This document shows positions 32,314-42,927 of a stretch of DNA of 64,000 nucleotides, piece by piece; positions within the stretch are counted from its first letter, which is position 1; each line of letters begins with the position of its first letter. The notes under the pieces were generated by a model that was not told where the DNA came from, searched no databases, and was given only the letters and a program-made list of their open reading frames with translations. Both the position numbers and the translations under genes were made by a program. The stretch spans positions 62,001 through 126,000 of the forward strand of contig JAGFNK010000105.1 in the NCBI GenBank assembly GCA_025769875.1, read 5' to 3'. Source of the DNA: Russula earlei (lineage: Eukaryota > Basidiomycota > Agaricomycetes > Russulales > Russulaceae).

Positions 32314-33916
32314 CACCTCCTGGGGGGTTGAAATTTTGACCATCCCCAGTCAAACCTTCTTGAGTGAGCTTCAGCCTTGTGCACATGGCCTTGTTGCCAT
32401 GCCCAGTAGTGGGCATGTTGTGGCAAGGCAGTGAGGTGGCATGGTATGCTTGCGGCATGTTGAATGTGTTGTCATGCCTCATGGTGTTGCCAAGCATCGG
32501 CTGCATTGTTGTTGTTGCTGCTGCTGTTGATGCAGAGGTGGTGGTGGTGGCAAGGGCTTTGGCAGTGGTGAGAGAGGGTGGTGGTGCATGGGGTGGCTTG
32601 CACAGGGGTGGCATTTGTCATCTTGCAGTGGCGGTGGCAAGGTCATCTCCACTGCAGGTGGCAGCAGCAGACATGGGCAGTGATGCATGAGTGGATGGGG
32701 AGGTGATGTGGGAGGTGGTGTGCAGTGTGATGTTGGCATTGGCAGCAGCTTCTCCTGCGCGATGGCATGGCAGCAGGGTCTGATCATTCTGTAGGGCAGT
32801 GTTGTGGCATATGCTTCTGAGGTGGCAGCATGCTCTTCATTTTCCAGTTATCTGTGCATTCTTTCTATATTTGTTCCTTGTTAACATCTTTTACAAGGCA
32901 TGGCAGCGAGATGGTGGTTGGCAGATATGAGATGGCAGCATGGTTGGGAAGCAGGGGCATGGGCGGCAAGTGCGAGTTTGTAGGCATAAGCATAGGGGTG
33001 ATGGCAGAGATGGATGGAGCAGGGGTGACAACGGTGGGCACAGCGGTTGACAGAGAGGGAATGGCAGTGGGTGACATGGGCATTGGTGTGGAGATGACAA
33101 ATGGTGAGGGTGTGACCAAGGCTGTGACAGTGATGACAGTGGGCAAAGCAGGGGCTGTGACAATGGCAGACAAGGCAAAGATGGCAGTCATGCATGGAGC
33201 TGAGGCAATGGCCACAACAGGTGACACCGAGGGTGCAGGACCTGGCAGGGCAGAGATCGGGGGGTGTAGAGGTGGTGGTGGATGTGGCAGAGGAGGCTGG
33301 GGCATGTACAGATGTGGGAACAGTGAGATGGCCGTGGTTGGCAAAATGGGATTGATGATGGCAGGTGGGATGAAGGCAAAGGTGACTGGAGGAGGGGCAT
33401 GAGTGGGTGATGTGGAGGCGATGGTGGTAACATTGTCAGAGGTGGAGGAGAGGGAGTGTGTGTCAAAGGCAAGAGCCAAGAGCATGGAGGCATTTGCATG
33501 TGTGACATGGTGGTGGGAGAGAGGGAGTTGTGGGGCATGCATGTCAGGTGTTCGGTGGCTGGCTGGTTTCTTGCAGCAGAAGGGAAGTGGAAGGAAGAGA
33601 CAGAGAGAGGAACAACTGAGACAAGAGAGGGAGGGATGTGAATGCAACATGAATGGGAGAGATGGTGGCAGATGGGTGTGCAAGACAGCAGGGGGTGACA
33701 TGACTTACCTGGTCAAGAACTGGTTTCAACCAGTCATCTTCCAGTTTTGGTTAAGACTGGTCTGAACTGGTCAAATGACTGCAAATGACTGTGTGTAACC
33801 AGTCACATGCAGTCCAGTCTGGTTTTTTCAGGATTGGGCAAACTGGCAGCCAGTGATGATCACAGTCACACCAAAATCATGGGAAAAACTGGACTTGACT
33901 GGACTTTGAAGCACTA
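32314..33916. repeat. right part of hAT-like element, low-complexity
   Basis: GTGGCA-, GATGGCAG- and GTGACA-rich DNA is open on both strands (278 codons at 33701-32865 minus, 190 at 32830-33402 plus). The plus-strand translation VMHGAEAMATTGDTEGAGPG resembles the antisense frame of element X2 (VVHGAETVAIAGDTEGVGAG, about 40400). The minus strand resembles 43720-43900 (MHAPQLPLSHHHVTHANAS against HARPTTPSLQHVTHAST). This sequence family is therefore shared by at least three loci. No transposase is seen. Confidence 0.65.
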
Positions 33917-33924
33917 TTGGTGAC

Positions 33925-34516
33925 ACTGAAACTGATGTTAATGAGGGTTGTGTAAGTATATCATACCATTTGTGCCTGGCTTGTTTTAAGCTGTAAAGAG
34001 ATTTCTTCAATTGTTTCATGGTGTTTGAATTGTCATCATAACCTGGTGGAGAATGCATGTAGATTTCTTCATTAGCATCCAATTCTCCATTTAAGTAGGC
34101 CCCATTGAAATCAAAACTTTTGATATCCCAGTCGAGGCATGTGGCAATTGCCAATATGGCACGAAAGCTGGTTAATTTAGAAACTGGAGAAAAGGTGATA
34201 AAGTAGTCAACCCTGTATATTCAACCCATTTTGAACTGATAATGTTTTTGTTGCATGGGCATGGTACAGCTTCCCAGGTGCTGGCTGCTTTGAGAGTTGA
34301 CAGCTCCCAATCCATTGCCTCTTTCCATTGAGGCCAATCAGAGTGGGATTGCACTTCTGCATATGACTTCAGATCGCTGTCAATCTTGATAGGCATGATT
34401 ACATTAGTGTTGGTAAACTCTGTGGCAACAAGGTAATGAGCATAATCTGTATTAGTGCCCTCTGCTGTACCCTCTCCTGCGGCTATTTGCTGCATAATAT
34501 ATGATGGTTTTGTCAC
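33925..34516 (-). pseudogene. Copia-A reverse transcriptase, N-terminal part
   Basis: The minus strand holds DWPQWKEAMDWELSTLKAAS and TWEAVPCPCNKNIISSKW (34516-34200). After a frame loss comes ATCLDWDIKSFDFNGAYLNG (normally DVKxAFLNG) with EEIYMHSPPGYD and LKKSLYSLKQARHKWYDIL (34154-33940), all in Copia order. Codons run into the hAT duplication and resume at 16588. Confidence 0.88.
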
Positions 34517-34525
34517 ATGTTCAGA

Positions 34526-35058
34526 TCAGTGTGTTGGTTGTACAGGTTGTGTAGGTTTCTGTGCCCTCCTTTTAGGCATCAGCATGGCCACAGGAGTGTG
34601 CACTGGCACAAGCTCCTGCTTCACTTCTTCATTGTCAGTTTGAGGTGCCAACATGATTGGCATGAGAGGTGATGGCAGTAATGGAGCAGACATTGGTAAA
34701 ATGGGGGCAGGGAATGATGGTGCTGTAAGTGTCAGTGAGTGAGGTCTGAGTGGTGTCTTCATAACATGTGGTATGCCTAGCGTAATGGTGAGCATTGGAA
34801 TTGTAGGCCCCACTTTGACTGTGGGGAATCTCACATTGTGCTTGATGGAGATCTTCTTTTGTGCTGGCCAATATATGTGATGGGTGTGCATACTGTTGGT
34901 ATCGTAACCAACCCATCATGCTTGTATAGTGTGGGCATCCAGTTTGGGCTGTTTCTTAAGGTGAACCCAAACAACTTGTCCCCACTCTGGAATGTCTTTC
35001 AAGTTGGGTTTCTCACTGTATAGCCTCTCATATGGGGTTATGTTGCCAATGGCGTGTG
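34526..35058 (-). pseudogene. Copia-A integrase C-terminus and linker
   Basis: From 35058 down: NTHAIGNITPYERLYSEKPN, WGQVVWVHLKKQPKLDA, a stop, WVGYDTNSMHTHHIYWPA and ISIKHNVRFPTV, the standard tail of Copia integrase. A Pro/Met/Leu-rich linker follows and leads to the RT. The upstream integrase is cut off at 35059, where an unrelated LTR-like sequence starts with TGTTGTGATC. Confidence 0.83.
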
Positions 35059-35348
35059 TGTTGTGATCTCCCCCTTATTTGTCATTAACCTTTGTGCCCT
35101 TGTTACTGCTCTTTATCCTTCACCCTCATCCCCTTGGTTACCATTTCATCCTTTGATATTGATTGACAGCTGTCATTTCACCCTTTGTGTTTCATCCATT
35201 GTTTGATCCCTTTTTGCCATTGGCTCACCTTTATCCATTGTTCTGCATATAGTACTGTACAGCCTCACTACATACAGTATTTAAGCACCTGTAGAAGCTG
35301 GGGAATGCCCCAAGCTTAGCTTTGTCCTATTCCCTGTTGCATCCTCTT
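35059..35348 (+). repeat. LTR-like fragment interrupting Copia-A
   Basis: It begins TGTTGTGATCTCC at the break of the Copia-A frame. It contains a CAGTATTTAAGCACC TATA-like box near 35276 and a pyrimidine-rich stretch, and ends where the 963-bp LTR begins (35349). It is probably the 5' part of another LTR hit by that one. No second copy is in the window. Confidence 0.5.
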
Positions 35349-35955
35349 TGTCAAGACTCACTGTTGAACAATCCAGTTCATGAGCAAGGGGTTAGTTCAA
35401 AGATGAGTCGATAAACATCCAAGATAGCATGGGCAAGAAGTAAGGTCCAGAGCAGTAACAAATACCAGAGGGGTATGGTTACTGGTAAAGTCAAACAGGT
35501 ATGCAGAGAAGAAGCCAGAATAGTCACAAGGGGATGGTCCTTAAAGGGGTATCCCAGGGATGGAGAGTGCTGTAAACAAATGGACAGTCTGAGGACTGTC
35601 CGCTACTTTATTGAGCGCTTATATACTACAAGAGAACTGCCAAATAGGGAACAAGTCCTAACCTTGTTATCAAGCACAATAGAGTGATGAGTAAGAAGTT
35701 GGAGTACTCTTACTGAGCATGCTCAGTCATGCTCAGTAAGCTGCTGAGTAAGAAGGCCTCTCTTGATGAGTAAGAGTCTTTACTGTTCACATGTTCACTG
35801 CTCTAGTACACGTGCGAAGCACCTGACTCATTTGTTGTTAGTTAGTTTAGGGCCGGTCATTGGAGGACTTGTAGTTTAGTTCAAGGATTATAGTTGACCA
35901 TAAGGCCCCTTATATAGTTCTATTAGGGTCATTAGAGTCGACCCCAATACTTCTA
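35349..35955 (-). mobile_element. 963-bp LTR family, truncated copy
   Basis: It matches 14671 onward from TGTCAAGACTCACTG through the CATGCTCAGT palindromes to TTCTATTA. The remaining third of the LTR is missing because element X1 begins there (TTATTGCC at 35956). Confidence 0.88.
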
Positions 35956-36318
35956 TTATTGCCGTTTTCAGCGCACTTGGCGGAGTTTGAATTTCACCCA
36001 AATCGGCGCAGAAAACCCTCTCAAACGTGCGGGATGAATATCTCCCTCAAAACAGCTTCAATTCATATGAAACTTATTGTCCCTGAATCGCCTGAATGAG
36101 GGCTAGGCAGCCCCATTGTTTTCATGAGATTTGAGTGAGAATTGGTGGAGCTGGACTCAAGCCACCTCCACATGTGTATTAGATGAATTACAACTCAAAA
36201 TCACTGGTCTATATCTATTATTTTTCCCTCATGTTGTACCCATGGGCTGTCTTGAGGCAGCCCCATAGTGTTTTTGACTCAAGCGTTGTGGTGTGCAACG
36301 TCGTTTCCCTCATATCGT

Positions 36319-37715
36319 GTGACAGTAGCACGGTCGTGTGCCAGGAAGGAGCCCCCCCAGGAAGTGCACACCTGAGCCCATGGGGCGGTGAAGTGTGTCC
36401 AAGAATGCAGAATGACTTCATAAGACTGAAGCTCCAAAGAGGAGGAGCACCTAGCAGGAACGCGAGAACGCGTTTGTTCATTTGACTGCACTCAGGTTCA
36501 CACAGATGATAAGGGAACAACAGGGCAACTTTATTCAACATGGTAGCAGATACAGGTTAGAACTAAGGCTAAGGGACAGGAAAAGCACAAAAGACAGTCA
36601 TATGAAAGGAAATCTAGACTGTGAGAAGGGGACCGAAGCTGGACAACGCGAGGTATCGAGTCGTGGTCTCCAGCGGCTGTGGTAGTGGCGTGTGGCGATT
36701 TGTGAAGGATGGCCAAGGCCAGGTGTGGTGACGAGGGGTGTGGTCGAGTCGCGACTGCGAGGAGGGGGAGACAATGCAAAGGAGAGGCTGGAGGGGGGAT
36801 AGGGAGAGTGCTGGTGGGTGGTCGCTTGGGCGCTGATGGCGCTGCCGAACGCGATTGCAGGGTGGGACGATTGGAGAACTTGGATGGCAGATGCGAGGGA
36901 GAGGAGCGAGGGGGTGTGGAAGTAGAAAGGGAGAGGGAAGATGGCGGCAGGCTGGGAAATGGACAGCATAGGTGGCATGCAGATCTCTGACTAACAAAAT
37001 GAGAGTCTAGTAAAAAAGGGGAGAAAAACATACCAAAATGTACAGTAGCAACACCGTCTGATGGCAACGAAGATGGCGGCATGGTACGGGGCTCTTCGGC
37101 TGTGCGTTGGGACTCGTCAGTGCATGGTGAAGGCGGGGGCGTTGAGGGCGAGGGCGTGTGGCGGTTGATGGGGGCGAGGGTGGCGTGCTGGCAGCGACGA
37201 TGATGATGATGTGAGGACGAAGAGGAGATGGCATCAAAGGAATACGCACATATGTACTCTTGTAAGCGATTCGCAGGCCAGCCATATAGCTGTGTGGGTG
37301 AGTCGACATCGAGGCCAGTGCACCTTTGCGACAATTTTGCATGTCTTGTGGTCCGTGCCGTTTGTGCTGTAGTGAGTTCCCAGGCTTCTGCATTTACATA
37401 GGCATAGGACTCTTCCTCCCCATCCTCATCAATAGCAGGAAGGGATGTCTTGGAAGCCTGAGCTCGTGGTTGTGATCGCTTCGGTCGAGTGGGAGTGCCT
37501 GAGCTGTCACTTTCATTTCCACCAGTTTTTTTTTCGGGCAGCCTTCCTTTGGCCAGTAGTACATGTCAGTGCAGGCCAGCGTTTTGAAGCACGTTGCTTC
37601 GAGCCCATGAGGGTTTAGGGGGTTGAAATGGAGGGGTAGAGCAAGGTATGGTGAGCAGCTCTGGGAAGGGAAGAACGCCCTGTCGTCATCCTGGAGTAGG
37701 AGTGGACAGGTGGAC
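36319..37715 (-). other. X1-specific segment with minus-strand open frames
   Basis: Minus-strand frames 37735-37394 (113 codons), 37393-37007 (128) and 37334-36531 (267) are His/Ser/Pro-rich. The block ATCFKTLACTDMYYWPKEGC in the first might be an exon, but I do not recognise it. Adjacent frames could be joined by splicing. The segment is absent from X2, so it is either a captured sequence or what X2 lost. Confidence 0.35.
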
Positions 37716-37875
37716 GGTTGATGAATAAGCCACACGACTCTTTACGCACCGTCTCGTCCATCGCCTCGTCCGTTGCCACAGTAGCCTCAGTCGTGCCAGC
37801 TGCCAACTTCACATCAGTCTCCGTCTTAGCCTCGCCCGTACTCGTCAGTTCAGCCCAGTCTGTCATAGCACCAGC

Positions 37876-38387
37876 TGTTGAAGCAGATGGGTGCAGGTTA
37901 TATAAGAGCGATAAGATCCTTAAGATCTATCAAAAGATTTTCAGTATTGTGTAAGACAAGACTATAATTCAGTAATACCTATCAAAAGATATCTACAACG
38001 CATATTAGATGCGAGAGATAAGATAGGAAACAGTAAGTACTCACTTCAGTATTGTGTAAGACAAGACTGAAGTGAGCTATTGAAATACAATGCTCTTAAG
38101 TACTCCAGAGCGTCTCTAAGTACACTGCAGTATCTACCATCAATAAGAAACAAGATCATACAAGGATCAGTTGTTAGTAGCTACCAATTGTCATCAATTA
38201 ACTTATCATTGTAAGTAATGCAGATCTCAGCATATGAGCTGAGCCGGACCACATGATCCGCGTCAGTGTGCCTGAGCTAAGCCGGTGATGCCCGGTCCGT
38301 GTAACCGAGCGTCAACGCGTCTGAGCTGTGATTACATCACAACATCCCAGGGTAGTGGTAACACACAAATCAATGATAATCTCAACA
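37876..38387 (+). mobile_element. solo LTR, TGTTGA...TCAACA family, copy 1
   Basis: 512 bp, TGTTGAAGCAG to ATAATCTCAACA, related to 42928-43407 and 51905-52319. It interrupts the X1 sequence exactly where X2 reads CACCAGCATCGCC. The flanks CCAGC and CCACT may be a degraded duplication. Internal features: a pair of TCAGTATTGTGTAAGACAAG repeats and a GAGCTGAGCCGG block. Confidence 0.8.
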
Positions 38388-40194
38388 CCACTCGCATCGC
38401 CGCGCGCCGTCCCTCCACCCTGCCCTCAGCCTTCTCAGTCTCAGCTGCCGCCACTGCACCCCTAGTTTTGCCAGCCGTCTCCGTCGCCCCAGCTTCAGAT
38501 CAGTCAACCACCGCACCGACCCGCTCTTAGCCTTGCCAGCCGCCTTATTCTCGTCAGCGCCCCCCATAGCCTCAGCCTCAGCCACCGACGTCTTAGCACC
38601 ACACGCCCGCCACCTCCACCACCGCTCACAAGCCACCGCCGCCACGCCCTTGTCAGCCACACCGCCGTCGCCCCTGCGTTGCCCTCAGTTGTCACCTCCG
38701 CCCCGTCCGCCTCCACCGTCCACCAGCTCAGTCCGCCGCCACCTTCTCAGTCTCAGCCTCAGTCTTCTCAGTCACAGCCACCGCTTTAGTAGTTTCGCGC
38801 GACACCAGCACCGCTGCACCGTTGCAACCCCTCGCCACCAGCACCACCCCAGAAGACCAAGAAGGCCTCGGCCACGAACTTAGCCATGACACGCCACAAC
38901 AGGAGCAGAAGCCGCCGCCACGCCGCCGCCTGCCGCAGGAGAAGCAGTCACCGACGCCAACAGCACACCGCACACTGCCTCCCACATCGCCTCCCCATCC
39001 ATTCGCGCGCTCTCGCCCACGTCTGCTGCTGACACCTGCAGTGGAGACGACCCCGCCACCACCGCCGCAAGACAACAGATCCCACCCCCATGCAAGCCGC
39101 CCCACGCATCCTCTTTCTCAAGTCCTCGCCACCTACGTCTCTATCTACGAACTCATGCTCACCGCCTACGCCTTCGCTCCTTGTCCATGCCTGCTGCCAC
39201 CACCTGCAATGGAGACGACTCCTTGTATAAAAACACCCTAGCTACTCTGTAGTAGAAAGAGTTCAGAATAGGACCCCTCTTTGCAACCCACTCCTCTCTG
39301 TCTGTGAAAAACAAGAAGGATGGTCAGAATCGAGAGGCGAGAGTGGTGATGAGTGATGAGTGGCTGGCCACGACTCCAATTGCACTGGAAATAACATTGC
39401 ACACCACAACACTTGAGTCAAAAACACTATGGGGCTGCCTCAAGACAGCCCATGGGTACAACATGAGGGAAAAATAATAGATATAGACCATGATTTTGAG
39501 TTGTAATTCATCTAATACACATGTGGAGGTGGCTTGAGTCCAGCTCCACCAATTCTCACTCAAATCTCATGAAAACAATGGGGCTGCCTAGCCCTCATTT
39601 AGGCAATTCAGGGACAATAAATTTCATATGAATTGAAGCTGTTTTGAGGGAGATATTCATCCCACATGTTTGAGGGGGTTTCTGCGCCGATTTGGGTGGA
39701 ATTCAAGCTCCACCAAGTGCGCTGAAAACGGCAATAAGTTGTTTGTGTGCGTTTTTTTTCTTTCACTTATTGCTGTTTTCAGCGCACTTGGTGGAGCTTG
39801 AATTCCACCCAAATCGGTGCAGAAACCCCCTCAAACATGCAGGATAGATATCTCCCTCAAAACAGCTTCAATTCATATGAAATTCATTGTCCCTGAATCG
39901 CCTGAATGAGGGCTAGGCAGCCCCATTGTTTTCATGAGATTCGAGTGAGAATTGGTGGAGCTGGACTCAAGCCACCTCCACATGTGTATTAGATGAATTA
40001 CAACTCAAAATCATGGTCTATATCTATTATTTTTCCCTCATGTTGTACCCATGGGCTGTCTTGAGGCAGCCCCATAGTGTTTTTGACTCAAGTGTTGTGG
40101 TGTGCAACATTGTTTTCAGTGTGATCGGAGTGACGGCCAGCCACTCATTGCCCCTCTTACCTCTCCATTCTGACCATACACATACCCTGCACCC

Positions 40195-41475
40195 ATGCCC
40201 ACTCCAGCCTCCATCCCTACATTGTGCACCATCGCCTCCACCTTGCCTGCCTTGCCCATCGTCCCTGCGGTTCCCACCTCGTCCGCCGTTCCCGTCACCT
40301 CGTTCACCACCACCATCCTCAACTCGCCAGCCATCATTGCCTCGGCTCCACCTGCCCTCGCTGTCCCAGCATCGCCCGCATTCGCCATCGTCGCCACCTC
40401 GTCTGTCCCCACCACTGTAGCCTCAGCCATGACATCGCCTATCGCCACTGTCCCCGTCTTAGCCCAACCAGCTCCCACACCCTCAGTGTCACCTGCTATG
40501 GCCACTGTCTCAGCTCCATGCACAACCACCATCTCAACCTCGCCCACCAACATTTTAGCGCCACCCACCACTTCAGCCCTCGCAGCCTTGTCTGCCACCC
40601 CTGCCTTCATCTCATCTGCTCCCGTGCCCTCAGTCATCTCGTCACCCTCAGTCTCGTCTGTCACCTCATTCAACGCCACAGTAGCCTCAGTCATGCCAGC
40701 CACCGACTTTGCATCAGTCTCTGTCTTAGCCTTGCCCATACTCGTCAGTTCAGCCCAGTCCGTCATAGCACCAGCATCGCCAGCCACCACCGTCTCCACC
40801 CTGCCCTCAGCCTTCTCAGTCTCAGCTGCTGCCACCGCGCCCCTAGTTTTGCCAGCCATCTCCGTCACCCCAGCTTCAGATCAGTCAACTGCCACCACCG
40901 CACTCTTAGCCTTGCCAGCCGCCTTAGTCTCGTCAGCCACCACTGTAGCCTCAGCCTCAGCCACCAACGTCTTAGCACCACACGCCGCCATCTCCACCAC
41001 CGTCTCACAAGCCACCGCCGCCACGCCCTTGTCAGCCACAGCCGCCATCGCCCCTGCATTGCCCTCAGTCGCCGCCTCCACCCCGTCTGCCTCCACCATC
41101 GCACCAGCTCAGTCCACTGCCACCTTCTCAGTCTCAGCCTCAGTCTTCTCAGTCTCAGCTGCTGCTTTAGTAGTTTCGCGCGACACCAGCACTGCTGCAC
41201 CATCGCAACCCCTCACCACCAGCACCACCCCAGAAGACCAAGAAGGCCTCGGCCACGAACTTAGCCACAACATGCCACAACAGGAGCAGAAGCTGCCGCC
41301 GCAGGAGAAGCAGTCGCTGACGCCAACAGCACACCGCGCACTGCCTCCCCATCCATTTGCACGCTCTCGCCCACGTCTGCTGCCGACACCTGCAGTGGAG
41401 ACGACCCCACCACCGCCACTGCAAGACAACAGATCCCACCCCCACGCAAGCTGCCCCACGCATCCTCTTTCTTGA
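40195..41475 (+). CDS. Ala/Ser/Thr/Val-rich open frame of element X2
   Basis: 426 codons from an ATG. About the first 330 residues are almost only Ala, Ser, Thr, Val and Pro, with repeating SAxAT, VSAAATAP and TVASA patterns. The tail is polar and basic (STTPEDQEGLGHELSHN, QEKQSLTPTAHRALPPHPFA). The antisense strand is also open for 250 codons (40868-40116), so openness may reflect base composition rather than selection. X1 holds a related copy (38390-39235) with frame breaks. If made, it would be a low-complexity protein of unknown role. The start and even coding status are uncertain. Confidence 0.35.
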   Translation: MPTPASIPTLCTIASTLPALPIVPAVPTSSAVPVTSFTTTILNSPAIIASAPPALAVPASPAFAIVATSSVPTTVASAMTSPIATVPVLAQPAPTPSVSPAMATVSAPCTTTISTSPTNILAPPTTSALAALSATPAFISSAPVPSVISSPSVSSVTSFNATVASVMPATDFASVSVLALPILVSSAQSVIAPASPATTVSTLPSAFSVSAAATAPLVLPAISVTPASDQSTATTALLALPAALVSSATTVASASATNVLAPHAAISTTVSQATAATPLSATAAIAPALPSVAASTPSASTIAPAQSTATFSVSASVFSVSAAALVVSRDTSTAAPSQPLTTSTTPEDQEGLGHELSHNMPQQEQKLPPQEKQSLTPTAHRALPPHPFARSRPRLLPTPAVETTPPPPLQDNRSHPHASCPTHPLS

Positions 41476-41829
41476 ATCCTCGCCACCTATGTCTCTATCT
41501 ACAAACTCACGCTCACCACCTACGCCTTCGCTCCTCATCCACGCCTGCTGCCACCACCTGCAATGGAGACGACCACGCTGCCACTGCCACAAGACAACAC
41601 CACCACCACACAGCTGCCATCTCGTCACTGCTGCCCTCGTCTCCATCGCCTCTGTTTCCCATCGCCCTTGCCTCTTCCATCATCGCCATTGCCGATCGCC
41701 GCCTTCGTGTCTTCTGCAGCACAAGCAGCCATGACTGCCGCCTCAATTCAGACGTGAAAGGCTCAAAACACTCGCATTCAGACACTTGACCGAGGATGTT
41801 CAAAGTTTCAAGCCCCTGGGAGGTGTAAG

Positions 41830-42200
41830 GAAGATTATGGCTGGCCTCGAAATCACATGCAAAAACGCGACACAACATGACATGAGACTGACACCTCAGC
41901 TCCCTTTCATCCCTTGCCACCTCCCTCTCGTTCCAGGCAGTCCACCGACCACACACCACAAGCTATCTCGCGTGCAACATCAAGACCTTGATCGCATCGC
42001 CCAGCCCTCGCCACCGACCACGCGCACATGCACGCCTCGGCACACTAGACGTGTTCGCATCTCAAGCCTTTCACGACCACCTCAACCGTCTCAACCAGTC
42101 TTGATTCACTTTCATGCCATTCATCTCTAGTACCTCTCTCCTGTATATAAAAACACCCTAGCTACTCTGTAGTAGAAAGAGTTCAGAATAGGACCCCTCT
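41830..42200 (+). promoter_or_regulatory. promoter-like repeat shared with the Gypsy extra region
   Basis: Aligned with 27110-27420. It contains CTGTATATAAAAACACC (a TATA box) followed by CTAGCTACTCTGTAGTAGAAAG, and a third copy of this tail is at 39215-39265. Its position before the right arm of X2 suggests transcription toward the element end, or a nested LTR remnant. Confidence 0.5.
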
Positions 42201-42650
42201 TTGCAACCCACTCCTCTCTGTCTGTGAAAAACAAGAAGGATGGTCAGAATCGAGAGGTGAGAGGGGTGATGAGTGGCTGGCCACAACTCCAATCACACTG
42301 GAAACAACGTTGCACACCACAACACTTGAGTCAAAAACACTATGGGGCTGCCTCAAGACAGCCCATGGGTACAACATGAGGGAAAAATGATAGATATAGA
42401 CCATGATTTTGAGTTGTAATTCATCTAATACACATGTGGAGGTGGCTTGAGTCCAGCTCCATCAATTCTCACTCGAATCTCATGAAAACAATGGGGCTGC
42501 CTAGCCCTCATTTAGGCGATTCAGGGACAATAAATTTCATATGAATTGAAGCTGTTTTGAGGGAGATATTCACCCCACATGTTTGAGGGGGTTTCTGCCC
42601 CAATTTGGGTGGAATTCAAGCTCCGCCAAGTGCGCTGAAAATGGCAATAA

Positions 42651-42922
42651 ATACAAGTACTCTCATACGTTGTTGTCATCCCCATCATCACCACTGCAGT
42701 GACACAGAAGAAGGGAGTGAGAAGGCAGCTTGAAGGCCAACAAGAAGCTGTTTAGTAGGAAGGAGAGGGGAGATGATGAGAGAGTGCGTGAAAATGAAAC
42801 AAAAAATGCACCCACGGAAACAACATGGCGTGGGAAAACTCGAAAACTCAAATGACTTGGGTAATAGCTGGTGAAAACTTGATGAAACTGGCAGCTTGGG
42901 AGTCTTGAACTGGGACCATGGG
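42651..42922. other. gap between X2 and a solo LTR
   Basis: GA-rich sequence without a recognised feature. Short open frames only. Confidence 0.4.
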
Positions 42923-42927
42923 GAAGG

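Larger units (their letters stand above)
16589..33916. mobile_element. hAT-like non-autonomous element, split by Copia-B
   Basis: The termini are inverted: TAGTGCTTCCAGGTCAGGTC at the left and, on the opposite strand, TAGTGCTTCAAAGTCCAGTC at the right. An 8-bp duplication TTGGTGAC flanks it (16581-16588 and 33917-33924), the hallmark of hAT. Excluding Copia-B and its 5-bp duplication it is about 2.2 kb. No transposase (BED or dimerisation domain) is visible, so it is presumably mobilised in trans. Subterminal CAAGACTGGT repeats occur four times near 16735-16770, and related CTGGTC motifs lie at 33710-33790. Both target flanks are Copia-A RT codons. Confidence 0.87.
14575..35058 (-). mobile_element. 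Copia-A, host of the five-level nest
   Basis: Scattered minus-strand pieces belong to one Copia pol: the integrase C-terminus (34892-35058), a linker (34526-34891), reverse transcriptase N-terminal part (33925-34516), reverse transcriptase/RNase H C-terminal part (15638-16580) and the last codons (14575-14665). They are separated by a solo LTR (14671-15632) and the hAT element (16589-33916). Removing both restores a continuous frame. The element is truncated at 35058, inside integrase, where a different LTR-like sequence begins. Gag, protease and the integrase core are absent. Confidence 0.85.
35956..39737. mobile_element. element X1, long terminal inverted repeats
   Basis: The left arm starts TTATTGCCGTTTTCAGCGC and the right arm ends with its complement at 39737. 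Arms align over about 360-400 bp (35956-36318 and about 39330-39737). The interior has a 1.4-kb stretch absent from X2 (36319-37715), a Ser/Ala/Val-rich open region shared with X2 (37716-37875 and 38390-39235), and a solo LTR (37876-38387). No target duplication is evident: the flanks are an LTR at left and the 29-bp spacer before X2 at right. No transposase is recognised. Confidence 0.7.
39767..42650. mobile_element. element X2, long terminal inverted repeats
   Basis: The left arm starts TTATTGCTGTTTTCAGCGC and the right arm ends ATGGCAATAA. Arms of about 410 bp (39767-40180 and 42240-42650) differ by scattered substitutions. The interior carries the 426-codon Ala/Ser/Thr/Val-rich open frame and, at its right, the promoter-like repeat shared with 27110-27420. 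It lies 29 bp from X1. No target duplication is seen. It is a probable non-autonomous, undescribed terminal-inverted-repeat family. Confidence 0.7.

Noticed and set aside
32830..33701. Long open frames on both strands as possible genes
   Set aside because: Composition is simple (GTGGCA/GTGACA), both strands are open, and the region is the interior of a non-autonomous hAT-like element; I kept it as a repeat.
36531..37393. His/Ser/Pro-rich minus-strand frames as a transcription-factor-like gene
   Set aside because: No domain, runs of simple codons, and location inside element X1; coding status cannot be supported.
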